Origin: Sporomusa termitida
GTDB lineage: Bacteria; Bacillota; Negativicutes; Sporomusales; Sporomusaceae
Assembly: GCF_007641255.1 (NCBI RefSeq)
Contig: NZ_CP036259.1
Span: 3,474,501-3,538,500 of the forward strand
DNA length: 64,000 nucleotides
Direction: 5' to 3'
The notes beneath the pieces were generated by a model. The model had not been told where the DNA came from and searched no databases. It saw only the letters and a program-made list of their open reading frames with translations. Position numbers and translations under genes: made by a program. The stretch's first letter is position 1; every line of letters begins with the position of its first letter. Of the stretch, positions 28,312 through 36,504 are shown piece after piece.

Positions 28312-29031
28312 CTACAGGATCTTAGACAGGAAAGCCTGGGTCCGCTCTTCGCGGGCGTGCAAAAAGATTTCGTCCGGCGTGCCTTCCTCGACAATCCGGC
28401 CTTCGTCCATAAACAGCACCCGGTCGCCAACCTCGCGGGCAAATCCCATTTCATGGGTGACGACAGCCATGGTCATCCCTTCATGGGCCAGGGTCTTCAT
28501 TACATCCAGCACCTCTTTGATCATCTCCGGATCAAGGGCTGAGGTAGGTTCGTCAAACAACATCACTTTCGGCTTCATGGCCAGGGCCCGGGCAATGGCT
28601 ACCCGTTGCTGCTGGCCGCCGGACAACTGCTCGGGGTAAACCCGGGCTTTATCGGCAAGCCCCACTTTTTCCAGCAGGTTAAAGGCGACCTTTTCCGCCT
28701 CAGCCCGCGATAAATTCCGGACTTTGACCGGGGCCAGCGAGATATTGTCCAATACCGTCATATGCGGGAAAAGGTTAAACCGCTGGAAAACCATGCCCAC
28801 TTCTTCCCGGACTTTATTGATATTCGCCTCATTGGTAAGCGGGATGCCGTCAACCGTAATCTCGCCCTCAGTCGGCTGTTCCAGATAGTTGATACAGCGC
28901 AGCAGGGTACTCTTGCCGGAGCCGCTGGGACCGATAATAACAACAACCTCCTGTTCGCTGATATGAGTGGTTACACCCTTCAGAACATGCAGCTTGCCAA
29001 ATTTTTTATGCAGATCCTTAATGCTTATCAT
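28312..29031 (-). CDS. Polar amino acid ABC transporter, ATP-binding protein
   Basis: A 239-residue GlnQ/HisP-type ATPase: Walker A (GPSGSGKS), [10 protein letters not shown] signature and [10 protein letters not shown]. It powers uptake with the permease and lipoprotein encoded upstream. ATG at 29031 overlaps the permease stop by 14 bases and has GGAGGT upstream, so translation is coupled. The exact amino acid cannot be read from the ATPase. Confidence 0.93.
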   Translation of the reverse strand: MISIKDLHKKFGKLHVLKGVTTHISEQEVVVIIGPSGSGKSTLLRCINYLEQPTEGEITVDGIPLTNEANINKVREEVGMVFQRFNLFPHMTVLDNISLAPVKVRNLSRAEAEKVAFNLLEKVGLADKARVYPEQLSGGQQQRVAIARALAMKPKVMLFDEPTSALDPEMIKEVLDVMKTLAHEGMTMAVVTHEMGFAREVGDRVLFMDEGRIVEEGTPDEIFLHAREERTQAFLSKIL

Positions 29032-29692
29032 CAGTCTTGTACCTCCGCTCAAGATAATCCACAAGGCGGGATATGGTAAAGGTCATTACCAGATAAATAA
29101 AGGCTACTGTCAGCCAGATTTCAAAAGAGCCATAGGTCCGGGCAATAATAAGCTGGCCGCGCCGTGTAAGCTCCTCAAAGCCGATTACCGACACCAGGGA
29201 GGAGTCCTTAAGCATGGCAATAAACTCGTTGCCCAGCGGCGGAATAATGCGTTTAAAGGCCTGCGGCAAAATGATATAGCGCATCGTCTGCGCCCAGGTC
29301 ATGCCCAGTGAACGGCCGGCCTCCATTTGTCCTTTGTCAATGGACTGAATCCCGGCCCGGAAGATCTCGGCCACATAAGCGCCGCTGTTAACACTACAGG
29401 CGGTGATGGCGGCAATAAAGGGGTCAATCCGCTGGCCAACCACCAGCGGCAGGGCAAAATAAATCAGAAAAATCTGGACCAACAGCGGCGTTCCCCGGAT
29501 AAAGTCTACGTACAAGGCAGCAAGTGTTTTCACAGGCCAGAGCGTGGACAGGCGGGCCATCCCGACAAACATCCCGATCAGCAGGCCAAAACCAACACTA
29601 AGCGCCGAAATCTGCACTGTAACCCCGGCCCCCATCAGGAGCAGCGGAAACGAACGGATAATTAAATCAAAATCAAAATTCACATTCCTCAC
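29018..29692 (-). CDS. Polar amino acid ABC transporter, permease
   Basis: A 224-residue inner-membrane permease of the HisM/GlnP family. The permease signature is present: [20 protein letters not shown], then [24 protein letters not shown], the EAA loop that docks the ATPase. Only one permease gene is present, so it probably works as a homodimer. It is separated from the binding-protein gene by about 210 bases containing a terminator, which lets the lipoprotein be made in excess. Confidence 0.92.
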   Translation of the reverse strand: MRNVNFDFDLIIRSFPLLLMGAGVTVQISALSVGFGLLIGMFVGMARLSTLWPVKTLAALYVDFIRGTPLLVQIFLIYFALPLVVGQRIDPFIAAITACSVNSGAYVAEIFRAGIQSIDKGQMEAGRSLGMTWAQTMRYIILPQAFKRIIPPLGNEFIAMLKDSSLVSVIGFEELTRRGQLIIARTYGSFEIWLTVAFIYLVMTFTISRLVDYLERRYKTDDKH

Positions 29693-29830
29693 CCTTAATT
29701 AAAATGTATAAGGTGTATAAAATCACATGACAATTATATGCGGACAGGCAGTGGGTGTCAATAAATTTTTGGCCTGCGCAAAGACCTGGCTTGTGCCAAT
29801 CCGTTAAAATACCGGCAACGTTTTTACTTA

Positions 29831-29858
29831 TTATCAGCAAGGGGAAACTTGCTGATAA
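29831..29858 (-). terminator. Second hairpin between binding protein and permease genes
   Basis: Perfect stem TTATCAGCAAG/CTTGCTGATAA with a 6-base loop, directly after the main terminator. No U-run follows, so it may be an RNA stabiliser for the downstream message. Confidence 0.5.
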
Positions 29859-29861
29859 TGT

Positions 29862-29889
29862 AAAAAACGGCGCGAAATATCGCGCCGTT
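29862..29889 (-). terminator. Terminator/attenuator after the binding-protein gene
   Basis: 9-bp stem AACGGCGCG/CGCGCCGTT followed by UUUUUU on the minus strand, 12 bases after the stop. Partial readthrough would set the ratio of binding protein to permease and ATPase. Confidence 0.85.
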
Positions 29890-29901
29890 GCCGATCCAGC
29901 C

Positions 29902-30687
29902 CTATTGAGGAGGTTTCTTGCCAAACCATTTTACATAGATTTTCTCATATTCGCCATTTTTCTTAAGTTCATCCAGTGCGGTATTAAGCTTGTCGACTAA
30001 CTCGGTGCTTTTCTTGGAGGTGGCAATGCCATAATCCTCGGAAGTCAGCGGCTCACCAACAATTTTAGCATCTTTGCCGCCAGCCTGGGCGATATAATAT
30101 TCGTTAACAGGCAGGTCGTTGACCACGGCATCCACACCGCCGGCTTTGAGTTCCATAAAGGCTTCCGGCGCAGTATTAAACTCACGGATTTTCGCATCTT
30201 TAATCTTTTTGGCTTCCTCAGACCCGGTTGTGCCGATTTGTACGGCAATACTCTTGCCTTCAAGATCCTTAAATGATTGCAGGGTATTATTATCAGCCTT
30301 TACAACCATTGACAGGCCCGATTTGTAATACGGTTTGGTGAAATTAACCTTCTTAGCCCGTTCTTCCGTGATCGTCATCGCCGAAATTGTGGCATCAATG
30401 TTGCCTGCTTCCAGGGCCGGGATCAGACCGTCAAAATTCATACTCTGGACCTGAACCTCCATCCCCAATTGTTTGCCGATAGCTTTGATCAGGTCCATGT
30501 CAAAACCAACATATTCTTTTGATTTTTCGTCCTGGAACTCAAACGGAGCAAACGCAGTATCAGAGCCGACTTTAAGCACTGCGGCCTTAGGCTGTTCCGC
30601 CGGCTTGGACGACTGGCCACAGCCGGCAAGCCCGAGCGCCATGACAAATATAACAAGCACGGATAAGGCAATCAGTTTTTTCGACAC
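29902..30687 (-). CDS. Polar amino acid ABC transporter, substrate-binding lipoprotein
   Basis: A 261-residue lipoprotein with the lipobox LAGC at the end of its signal peptide (VIFVMALGLAGCGQSS). The periplasmic-binding-protein family 3 fold follows: VGSDTAFAPFEFQDEKSKEYVGFDMDL, ISAMTITEERAKKVNFTKPYY, and VVNDLPVNEYYIAQ. The sequence style is that of glutamine/arginine-type binding proteins, but specificity is uncertain. The GTG start at 30687 is supported by AAGGGGG; the upstream extension is unsupported and carries the promoter. Confidence 0.93.
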   Translation of the reverse strand: MSKKLIALSVLVIFVMALGLAGCGQSSKPAEQPKAAVLKVGSDTAFAPFEFQDEKSKEYVGFDMDLIKAIGKQLGMEVQVQSMNFDGLIPALEAGNIDATISAMTITEERAKKVNFTKPYYKSGLSMVVKADNNTLQSFKDLEGKSIAVQIGTTGSEEAKKIKDAKIREFNTAPEAFMELKAGGVDAVVNDLPVNEYYIAQAGGKDAKIVGEPLTSEDYGIATSKKSTELVDKLNTALDELKKNGEYEKIYVKWFGKKPPQ

Positions 30688-30727
30688 GTAGATAACCCCC
30701 TTATAAAGTGTTAAAAGATCTATAATG

Positions 30728-30756
30728 ATTATACGATTCTCAGTATATTTAGACAA
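30728..30756 (-). promoter_or_regulatory. Sigma-A promoter of the amino-acid ABC transporter
   Basis: -35 TTGTCT (30756-30751), 17-base spacer, perfect -10 TATAAT (30733-30728), about 40 bases before the GTG start. Confidence 0.75.
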
Positions 30757-30851
30757 GTATTTAAGCATGTATACATATACAAAATATATTAGTTTATATC
30801 CAAAGTACATTTTCCTGACACAGTCCTTAATCGGTGTACTTTACGGCAAAT

Positions 30852-30880
30852 TAAAAGCCCGGGTATACTGAATCCCGGGC
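30852..30880 (-). terminator. Terminator of the zinc-ribbon gene
   Basis: Stem GCCCGGG.../...CCCGGGC with a loop of about 10 bases, followed by UUUUAAUUU on the minus strand. Confidence 0.75.
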
Positions 30881-30925
30881 ATAGTATGCTGCAATATAAG
30901 TATGCTGCAATATATATAATATAAA

Positions 30926-31222
30926 TTATTGCTCTTTTTTGGCGATAAAGCAGTCACGGCAGTAAATAGGGCGGTCATTGCGAGGTTTAAACGGAACCTG
31001 AGTAGTCACACCACACTCAGCGCATACTGCCTCATGCATCTCCCGCTGGGTTGTCTGAGCATCCCCACCATCACGGCTGCGTCTTCTATTGCCCCTGCAT
31101 TCACGACAACGGGCAGGTTCGTTTTCAAAACCTTTTTCTGCGTAAAACTCCTGCTCCCCTGCTGTGAAAACAAAGTCTATTCCACAGTCCTTGCACTTAA
31201 GAGTTCTGTCCTGAAAAGCCAT
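30926..31222 (-). CDS. Small protein with two zinc-ribbon motifs
   Basis: A 98-residue basic cytosolic protein. An N-terminal zinc-ribbon of the probable zinc-ribbon type (CKDCGIDFVFTAGEQEFYAEKG, paired with CRECR) is followed by a basic linker. A C-terminal CxxC...CxxC module comes next (CAECGVTTQVPFKP...PIYCRDC), a pattern widespread in Clostridia and of unknown function. The arrangement suggests a nucleic-acid or ribosome-associated protein, but nothing proves this. It is transcribed about 40 bases downstream of a structured RNA and may be co-transcribed with it. Confidence 0.85.
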   Translation of the reverse strand: MAFQDRTLKCKDCGIDFVFTAGEQEFYAEKGFENEPARCRECRGNRRRSRDGGDAQTTQREMHEAVCAECGVTTQVPFKPRNDRPIYCRDCFIAKKEQ

Positions 31223-31260
31223 TAACGAAATCCCCTCACCTTATGAATTTAAAAACCACT

Positions 31261-31501
31261 GCTTAGCCGACCTGGTCTTTGACCCCACACCCGCCTGCTG
31301 GGAATTTCGCTAATAGGAGTTAACCCCTCACTACAGTTCCTCTCGGTCAACTTTAACCCTAATAACCGCCTGTTACTGGGACCGGCAGGGCTTACCTCTA
31401 AGCCGCACCATGCTCAAAGCCGCTTTGGGCTCCTTACGTGGGTCGTTTCGCCTGCGACTGGCATCGACTTTCAACCACAGACCTAAGCAAATTGGTTCTT
31501 A
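31261..31501 (-). ncRNA. Large structured RNA, candidate raiA motif
   Basis: A region of about 230 nt, closed by GCUUAG (31488-31483) pairing with CUAAGC (31266-31261). Inner helices include GUCG/CGAC, CAAAG/CUUUG, GGCUUA/UAAGCC and AGUUGACC/GGUUAACU. Unpaired conserved-looking stretches such as UAUUAGCGAAAUUCC lie between them. A near-perfect sigma-A promoter starts it about 13 bases before the closing stem. I suspect the raiA-motif RNA because of size, complexity and the flagellar-hpf-secA-prfB neighbourhood. The family is not confirmed, and a leader role for the zinc-ribbon gene is possible. Confidence 0.6.
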
Positions 31502-31507
31502 TCTTAA

Positions 31508-31536
31508 ATTATAGATTTCACTTCTGAAAAAAGCAA
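31508..31536 (-). promoter_or_regulatory. Strong sigma-A promoter of the structured RNA
   Basis: -35 TTGCTT (31536-31531), 17-base spacer, perfect -10 TATAAT (31513-31508). Predicted start near 31501. Confidence 0.75.
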
Positions 31537-31790
31537 GTATATATTTTCAGATGGTTTGAAAATATGGTTATATTTAACAAGGAATTGCGTAAATAGGCTT
31601 AACAAGGGTGCCGGCCGCACTGTCAGGCTGGCAGATGGCACAGTGGGCGATGAGCCTGGGGAAAACCAGGAAACCTCTCACTCAGGAGCTAATCAAACAC
31701 TGCCCCTGGGTTCAGGTTAACATGTTAATTTAGAAGCAAATGTATACATCCTTTTATTTATTGGCGCACCAGAAAAAAATTCGGGCCGTA
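31537..31790. other. Intergenic region without a recognised gene
   Basis: AT-rich to about 31600, then a GC-rich stretch at 31605-31720 with short inverted repeats (CACTGT/ACAGTG; CCTGG/CCAGG). I could not match it to a riboswitch class and see no credible reading frame. Confidence 0.4.
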
Positions 31791-32384
31791 TTAAACGTAG
31801 GTGACAAAACTGGAGTTGAAGTAGTATTTAGCCTGTTTCGCCACCACCGACTGCACCACACTGTTGAGGACCGGCACCAAGGACCTGTCGCCGGCCAACA
31901 GCTGGCGGACTGCCGCCGGCTCTTCAGCCGCGGCTTCGCGAAAGCGCCGCTCGCTGAACTTCATATTGCCGGTCGCCTGATCCAGGGTTAACCCGATACT
32001 CTCAAATTTTGCCGCGGCCGGCCCCTGCAGCACGGCTTGCACCTGCTGCAGCAATTTAGCGCCTTCACTGTTTAAATAACCATAGGACTGTAAGGCTTCA
32101 TTCGTCTGGTTGTAAGCACTGACAAGCCTGTCAGTGGCACTCAGCAGCTTAAAATTATACACCGAGTCGGTCGGCGAGATTTCATACAGTGTGTCAAGCA
32201 ACCCCCCCTGGGCAAAGTTCTTGAGCGCAGCCTGCAAATTAGTGGCAGCTGTATTCAACCCGGCCACTTCTTTGTTGACCGCTTCCGTGGACGGATAAAA
32301 AACAGCAGAGCCCGGCCGCGGCTGTCCGCTCCCGGCCGGGCTCTGCTGATAGTCTGTCCGATAAGTTACCGGTAATATAGCCAT
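31791..32384 (-). CDS. FliD C-terminal-like flagellar protein
   Basis: A 197-residue protein with no signal peptide. Residues 35-195 resemble the C-terminal D0/D1 region of the filament cap FliD: FESIGLTLDQATGNMKFSERRFREAAAEEPAAVRQLLAGD has the IGI-x-LD...L-F-x-EKF-x-EAL pattern, followed by a terminal amphipathic helix. It is encoded just after fliD and a FliT-like chaperone. It could assist capping, act as an anti-chaperone, or be a decayed fliD duplicate, though the reading frame is intact. I do not recognise a named family. Confidence 0.6.
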   Translation of the reverse strand: MAILPVTYRTDYQQSPAGSGQPRPGSAVFYPSTEAVNKEVAGLNTAATNLQAALKNFAQGGLLDTLYEISPTDSVYNFKLLSATDRLVSAYNQTNEALQSYGYLNSEGAKLLQQVQAVLQGPAAAKFESIGLTLDQATGNMKFSERRFREAAAEEPAAVRQLLAGDRSLVPVLNSVVQSVVAKQAKYYFNSSFVTYV

Positions 32385-32402
32385 CGCTGTCTCCTTTACA
32401 AG

Positions 32403-32562
32403 TAGTCCACCAAGCCCAAATCTACAGTGTTCTTGGCGCGATATTTCCCGTCCAGCTTCGTTGTCGTCGCCTTACATATGTCCGATATGCGCGGCTCCTT
32501 CGCCTTGCTGGGCGAAAAATCTCACGCATTTCATCCTATAGCTTTAGACTTGGCGGACTACT
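32403..32562. repeat. Palindromic interspersed element, copy B
   Basis: About 160 bp with outer arms TAGTCCaCCAAG and CTTGGCGGACTA, and the core GCTTCGTTGTCGTCGCCTTA. The right arm directly abuts the stop codon of the FliT-like gene (32561-32563). Confidence 0.75.
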
Positions 32563-32887
32563 AGCTTTTCCGGTCAAACCGGATACCGGACACCGTTACT
32601 CCCAGACCATCATAGGAGCGGGACCGGTTATGATTGCTTTTCGTTTTGTTCAATAGGGTCCGCAGCTGGCCCATGATCCGCTGGTTATCCTGCTGAATCG
32701 CAAACACCATCTGTTTGGCCCGGGCCGGCGGCAGAAAATCAATCTGCCGTCCGTCCAGCTCAGTTTGCAGCCGTTCCCGCTGATCCAGCAATTCATAAAA
32801 GAGTTCCAGCTCTTCCTGGTCGATGAACTTAAGCATTTCCCGGGTCAGAAACAGATAATCCTCCCACAGTTGCCGTGTTGTCTTCAC
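32561..32887 (-). CDS. FliT-like flagellar export chaperone
   Basis: A 108-residue, almost wholly helical acidic-basic protein (LWEDYLFLTREMLKFIDQEELELFYELLDQRERLQ) located 14 bases after fliD. FliT chaperones are short four-helix proteins that keep FliD export-competent and are usually encoded beside fliD. Position, size and helical pattern support the call, while sequence conservation in this family is low. The C-terminal 20 residues are glycine- and serine-rich and probably flexible. The stop codon abuts a palindromic repeat. Confidence 0.65.
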   Translation of the reverse strand: MKTTRQLWEDYLFLTREMLKFIDQEELELFYELLDQRERLQTELDGRQIDFLPPARAKQMVFAIQQDNQRIMGQLRTLLNKTKSNHNRSRSYDGLGVTVSGIRFDRKS

Positions 32888-32901
32888 TTACCAACCACCG
32901 C

Positions 32902-34743
32902 CTAACTGCCAAGCTGCTGCGATAACCATAAACTCTGCTGGCTTAATTTGGAAAGGGCCGCCTCCATGGCATCAAACTGCGTATAGTAGCGTGATTCTAT
33001 ATTGGCTAAGCGGCTGGTCATTGTCGTCAGGCGTTCCTCATAGTCAGTTAACCGCTTCGCTAAATTACTGGTTGTATCGGTGGTATTCGCTTTGCCGGCT
33101 TCTGTTTGCAGCTTTTGCAGCGAACCGTACATCTGCTCATAAACCCGGTTGGCAACCCCTTCGGTAGCGATGGTATCACCGCTGGTGCCAAAAATCTTGA
33201 AAACAATATCCGGGTCTTCTTCCAGCGCTTTCCGCAAGTCATCCTCTTTGACATACAGCTTGCCCTTTAACGACGACTCGCTGTTGAAATTGCCCTCGTC
33301 ATCTACATAGGATCCTGTACCAATCCCAATATCGGCTGCACTTTGATATTTGCCAGACAAGCCTGCAATCGGCTCAATAAAGCTCAGCCGCAGCTTGTTG
33401 ACCATGTCGGTCAGGATCGGGTCACGGCGCAGCATACCGCTTTTGGCTTTTTCCTCCCAGGCCTTGATTTCGCTTTCTTTCATGTCTGCCTTTTGTTCAT
33501 CGGTAAGCGGAGCGAAGTCGCGGTATTTGTCCTCACTGAGCTCATTATTCAACGCCGAAAGATAGGTATTATAAGTCTCGATAAAAGATTTAACCGTGGC
33601 AATTGTTTTATCAATATCCGACTTTACCTCAATGGTGGTCGGTATCGGATTCCCGGCAGTATCGGCATAGCTGACTGATTTTAGATTATAAGAGACGCCG
33701 GAAATGGTAAAGGTATTGGACGCCTGTTCCAGCTTCACGCCATCAAGGGTAAGACTGGCGTTTTGGCCGCGTTCGCTCAGGCTCACCAGGCCCAACGTGT
33801 CGGCCAGAAAGCTTTTAGAAGCAGCGTCATCGCCTTCCAGGGTAAATTCATCATTAATACTGCCGGCTTTTATGACAATGCGACCGTTGGCATCGACAGC
33901 AGCCGTCCCGGCACCTGCCTCTGCATTCAGCTGGCTAAGAAAATCGTTAATTGAAGTGGCCGCGTCCAGGCTGATTGTTTTAGTCCCCGCCTGGGTCTTA
34001 ACGGTAAAGCTTAACGGGCCTGTTACAGGCTTGGCTAATTCATCGGCATCAAAGGCAGCCGTACGGCTTACCAAACCACTGGTGTCCACAAGCGAGCCGG
34101 TGCTGCCCAGTTTGAGCTTAGCAAACAGAAAATCCATGCCTTCCGCACTGGTGCCGCTGAAATCAACGTTTGCCGCCGCGCCGGTCTTATTGGTGTATAA
34201 ATAAAACCGGTCTAAGGTAGCGTCATAATTGGCCTTTAGATCAATACCGGCATTATTAATCTGAGTGACAACATCATTAAGAGACTTGCTGGTATCGACT
34301 GTAATCTCTTTCCCATTGATCATGAGATTAAATGAAGTTCCTTCATCATATCCAAACTGAGCCTGCAAGGAGGTCTTCAGCTTGCCCTCTCCGGTAATAC
34401 CGGCACTGCTGGACAGCTTAACGCCGTCGGCCAACCGGTCGACAATGACGCTGTGGCTGACATTGGCCGCTTCACCGTTGGCCGTGGCACTAACGACCGC
34501 ATCATTCATCGAGGTTACCAGCTTCGGCGACAGGTTGCTTTGTTTCCTGAAGTCTGACACCGTTTTGTTACGGAATTCCTCAGTTAAGGAATAAATAGTG
34601 TTAAAATCTTTTTTCTTCCATTCCACCTGGGTTTTCTGCTGCCACACTTTATCATACGACGCACGGCGGGCCTTCATTAAATCTTTAACAAGCTGATCAA
34701 CATCCATACCGGAGCCGCTTAAGCCATAGGTACGCATTACCAT
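32902..34743 (-). CDS. fliD: Flagellar filament cap protein FliD
   Basis: The 613-residue flagellar hook-associated protein 2 forms the cap under which flagellin assembles. Seen are the N-terminal FliD_N helix (YGLSGSGMDVDQLVKDLMKARRASYDKV), central variable beta-domains, and FliD_C (VKSFIETYNTYLSALNNEL; RLSFIEPIAGLSGKYQSAADIGIGTG; a coiled C-terminus NIESRYYTQFDAMEAALSKL). It is longer than B. subtilis FliD (about 500 residues) because of the middle domains. ATG is at 34743 with GGAGGG upstream. It is co-transcribed behind flaG from a sigma-D-like promoter. Confidence 0.95.
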   Translation of the reverse strand: MVMRTYGLSGSGMDVDQLVKDLMKARRASYDKVWQQKTQVEWKKKDFNTIYSLTEEFRNKTVSDFRKQSNLSPKLVTSMNDAVVSATANGEAANVSHSVIVDRLADGVKLSSSAGITGEGKLKTSLQAQFGYDEGTSFNLMINGKEITVDTSKSLNDVVTQINNAGIDLKANYDATLDRFYLYTNKTGAAANVDFSGTSAEGMDFLFAKLKLGSTGSLVDTSGLVSRTAAFDADELAKPVTGPLSFTVKTQAGTKTISLDAATSINDFLSQLNAEAGAGTAAVDANGRIVIKAGSINDEFTLEGDDAASKSFLADTLGLVSLSERGQNASLTLDGVKLEQASNTFTISGVSYNLKSVSYADTAGNPIPTTIEVKSDIDKTIATVKSFIETYNTYLSALNNELSEDKYRDFAPLTDEQKADMKESEIKAWEEKAKSGMLRRDPILTDMVNKLRLSFIEPIAGLSGKYQSAADIGIGTGSYVDDEGNFNSESSLKGKLYVKEDDLRKALEEDPDIVFKIFGTSGDTIATEGVANRVYEQMYGSLQKLQTEAGKANTTDTTSNLAKRLTDYEERLTTMTSRLANIESRYYTQFDAMEAALSKLSQQSLWLSQQLGS

Positions 34744-34788
34744 GTGAATCCCTCCTGAATTTGAATCCTGTATCTCTATATATAGTAA

Positions 34789-35145
34789 TTAAGCCTTTTT
34801 ATCCAGCAGAAAGCCAACAAATTCTCTAATCTTGGCTATCGTATCCAAAAATTCATGGGGCGGAAACTCTTTCAATACGGTATTGGTCTTGATATCGACA
34901 ACCTGCACAATAAGCTGCTGTGTTCCTTCATGAAGTTCAAATTGAAGATCCGAATTTGCCAGCTGCATAAATTTCGTCATTTCCGCCGACATTTCTTCCA
35001 GCTTCTTACGGTCGCCTTCGGCCTCAGTCTCTTTACCAGGCAACAGGTCCTGCTCAACAGTACCGCTAACCTTTCCCTCCAGCTGTGGATTATAGGCTTT
35101 ACTATTAAAGTTATTGGCAGCTTCAGCCGGCTTCAATGAATTCAT
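34789..35145 (-). CDS. flaG: FlaG family flagellar protein
   Basis: A 118-residue protein with the FlaG domain at about 45-115: LANSDLQFELHEGTQQLIVQVVDIKTNTVLKEFPPHEFLDTIAKIREFVG, where the VVD...EVIREFPP pattern is diagnostic. FlaG influences filament length in several bacteria and is typically the first gene of flaG-fliD-fliS operons. Here fliS lies elsewhere (57987). The N-terminal 40 residues are polar and poorly conserved. Confidence 0.9.
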   Translation of the reverse strand: MNSLKPAEAANNFNSKAYNPQLEGKVSGTVEQDLLPGKETEAEGDRKKLEEMSAEMTKFMQLANSDLQFELHEGTQQLIVQVVDIKTNTVLKEFPPHEFLDTIAKIREFVGFLLDKKA

Positions 35146-35182
35146 GTAATAAACACCTCAATTTATGCGTTATCATATTATA

Positions 35183-35209
35183 TTATCGATAATTTTTCAT
35201 TTTTCTTTA
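35183..35209 (-). promoter_or_regulatory. Sigma-D-type promoter of flaG-fliD
   Basis: -35 TAAA (35209-35206), exactly 15 bases, -10 ATCGATAA (35190-35183), against the consensus TAAA-N15-GCCGATAA. About 38 bases before the flaG ATG. Confidence 0.65.
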
Positions 35210-35404
35210 GTGAATTATGTAAAAATAGTTAACAGCATCTTCGCAGTCTCCGCCCAGCCTCATTCATCAGGACCTCGTAAAAAGCGGCAAAAGCAGCCCT
35301 GGACTTATTGGCGGCAATAGACACCGCAAAAATTTCTACTCAATTTACTTAAGGTATGACAAATTATATAATGGTACTACAAAGCTTAGCGGGAGGTCAC
35401 CAAG

Positions 35405-35581
35405 TATGAAAAAGCAATACGGGATCGTTTTTCTTCTCTGAATTCCGCCAAGGAAGAAGGCAGACTTGAAGGCAAACTCGAGATCGCCCGGGTGATGCTT
35501 AAACAAGGCTTGCCTGTAGAAACAGTTGCACAATGCACTGCCATTCCTGCAAGCGAACTGACCAAACTGTTGGAACAGTAA
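35405..35581 (+). pseudogene. Rpn-family nuclease fragment (C-terminal end only)
   Basis: In-frame from 35405 to TAA at 35581: YEKAIRDRFSSLN... EGRLEGKLEIA... ASELTKLLEQ. This is the C-terminal tail typical of Rpn/PD-(D/E)XK recombination-promoting nuclease (transposase-like) proteins. The whole catalytic domain is missing, and there is no start or ribosome site in this frame. It is about 75-80% identical by eye to the tail at 36650-36840, so the two are copies. Confidence 0.7.
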
Positions 35582-35584
35582 TTA

Positions 35585-35615
35585 CCGGAAAGTTTCTAAT
35601 CTGGCATTCTTATAA
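35585..35615 (+). repeat. Direct repeat flanking mazEF, copy 1
   Basis: CCGGAAAGTTtCTAATCTGg followed by CATTCTTATAA. Copy 2 is at 36356-36387 just after mazF and a diverged copy 3 at 36844-36874 after the second Rpn tail. Confidence 0.6.
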
Positions 35616-35622
35616 TTTATTA

Positions 35623-35655
35623 AGAGGCACTCATTTTTGAGTTGCCTCTTTTTTG
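35623..35655 (+). terminator. Terminator after the first Rpn fragment
   Basis: Stem AGAGGCAcTCA/TGAgTTGCCTCT followed by TTTTTT. A similar hairpin follows the second Rpn fragment. Confidence 0.75.
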
Positions 35656-35693
35656 TTCAGCGACAACAGGACCCCGGGGTCCCTTATTGTCCC

Positions 35694-35742
35694 TTGAAAA
35701 ATCACCCTGCTGCTGCTATAATGTAATTACAATATAATTACA
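35694..35742 (+). promoter_or_regulatory. mazEF promoter with palindromic operator
   Basis: -35 TTGAAA (35694-35699), 17-base spacer, -10 TATAAT (35717-35722). Overlapping its end is a perfect palindrome TGTAATTA-N5-TAATTACA (35722-35742), well placed for autorepression by the MazE or MazEF complex. Confidence 0.75.
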
Positions 35743-35755
35743 CTAGGAGGTTAAT

Positions 35756-36016
35756 ATGGAAGCCGATATAATCAGAATAGGTAATTCTAAAGGTATTCGT
35801 ATCCCTGCCAGTTTGCTAAAACAATGCGGAATAGACAAAAAGGTCGTAATTAAGGTAGACGGTAATATAATCACACTGGCACCTGCCCGTGCTCCTCGTC
35901 AGGGATGGGAAGAAGCGTTTAAAAAAGCGGCCTCAAGAGTACACGAAGATGACTCTGTTATCTATGATGATACAATTGACCTCGACCTGCTGGAGGAGAA
36001 GCCTTCCAATGTATGA
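35756..36016 (+). CDS. mazE: MazE-type antitoxin (AbrB/SpoVT fold)
   Basis: An 86-residue swapped-hairpin DNA-binding antitoxin: residues 1-45 (IIRIGNSKGIRIPASLLKQCGI...) form the AbrB/MazE domain. The acidic C-terminal tail (HEDDSVIYDDTIDLDLLEE) is the part that wraps around and neutralises MazF. The ribosome site is AGGAGG. The TGA stop overlaps the toxin start by 8 bases, giving coupled translation with antitoxin first, as usual. It lies among mobile-element remains. Confidence 0.9.
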   Translation: MEADIIRIGNSKGIRIPASLLKQCGIDKKVVIKVDGNIITLAPARAPRQGWEEAFKKAASRVHEDDSVIYDDTIDLDLLEEKPSNV

Positions 36017-36329
36017 ACAATATAGTGTATATTGGGTAGACCTGAACCCGACCAAAGGCGGTGAAATGAATAAAGTCCGTCCCTGTGTGATACTCTCACC
36101 GACTGAAGCAAATAAATACTTTCTGACAGTTATTTCTGCGCCCATAACCAACACAGACTTAGGACTACCCACACGCTGTAAAATTAAAGTAAAAAATGTA
36201 ACAGGGTTTGTTGCCTTAGATCAAATGAGGGCATTAGATAAAACTCGCTTCTGTGATAAAGCAGGTAGCTTGCGTGATGCAGAGATACAAATAATTAAGT
36301 CAATCATTAAGGAATACCTAGTAGATTAA
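36009..36329 (+). CDS. mazF: MazF-type toxin (PemK family mRNA interferase)
   Basis: The 106-residue sequence-specific endoribonuclease contains YWVDLNPTKGGEMNKVRPCVILSP, the N-terminal signature with the basic catalytic region. The rest follows MazF order (LTVISAPITN, GFVALDQMRALDKTRF). ATG at 36009 lies inside the end of mazE. The longer opening in this frame is just antitoxin shadow. Target sequence cannot be predicted. Confidence 0.92.
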   Translation: MYEQYSVYWVDLNPTKGGEMNKVRPCVILSPTEANKYFLTVISAPITNTDLGLPTRCKIKVKNVTGFVALDQMRALDKTRFCDKAGSLRDAEIQIIKSIIKEYLVD

Positions 36330-36504
36330 ATATCCCTCAAAGCAAAACCAACTGCCGGAAAGTTCCTAATCTGCCATTCCTTATAAATACTCGACTGTTC
36401 ATAAATAAGAAATATGCGATAATATGAATGAGTGAAATCACTGAAGTATCTTATTCTTGAATCAAGGTAATGTAGATACTTCCTTTTATTTTTTTCTGAT
36501 ATAA

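Noticed and set aside
31605-31720. GC-rich fold that might be a riboswitch
   Set aside because: I could not match it to cyclic-di-GMP, cobalamin, glycine, TPP or T-box patterns, and no suitable downstream gene is close.
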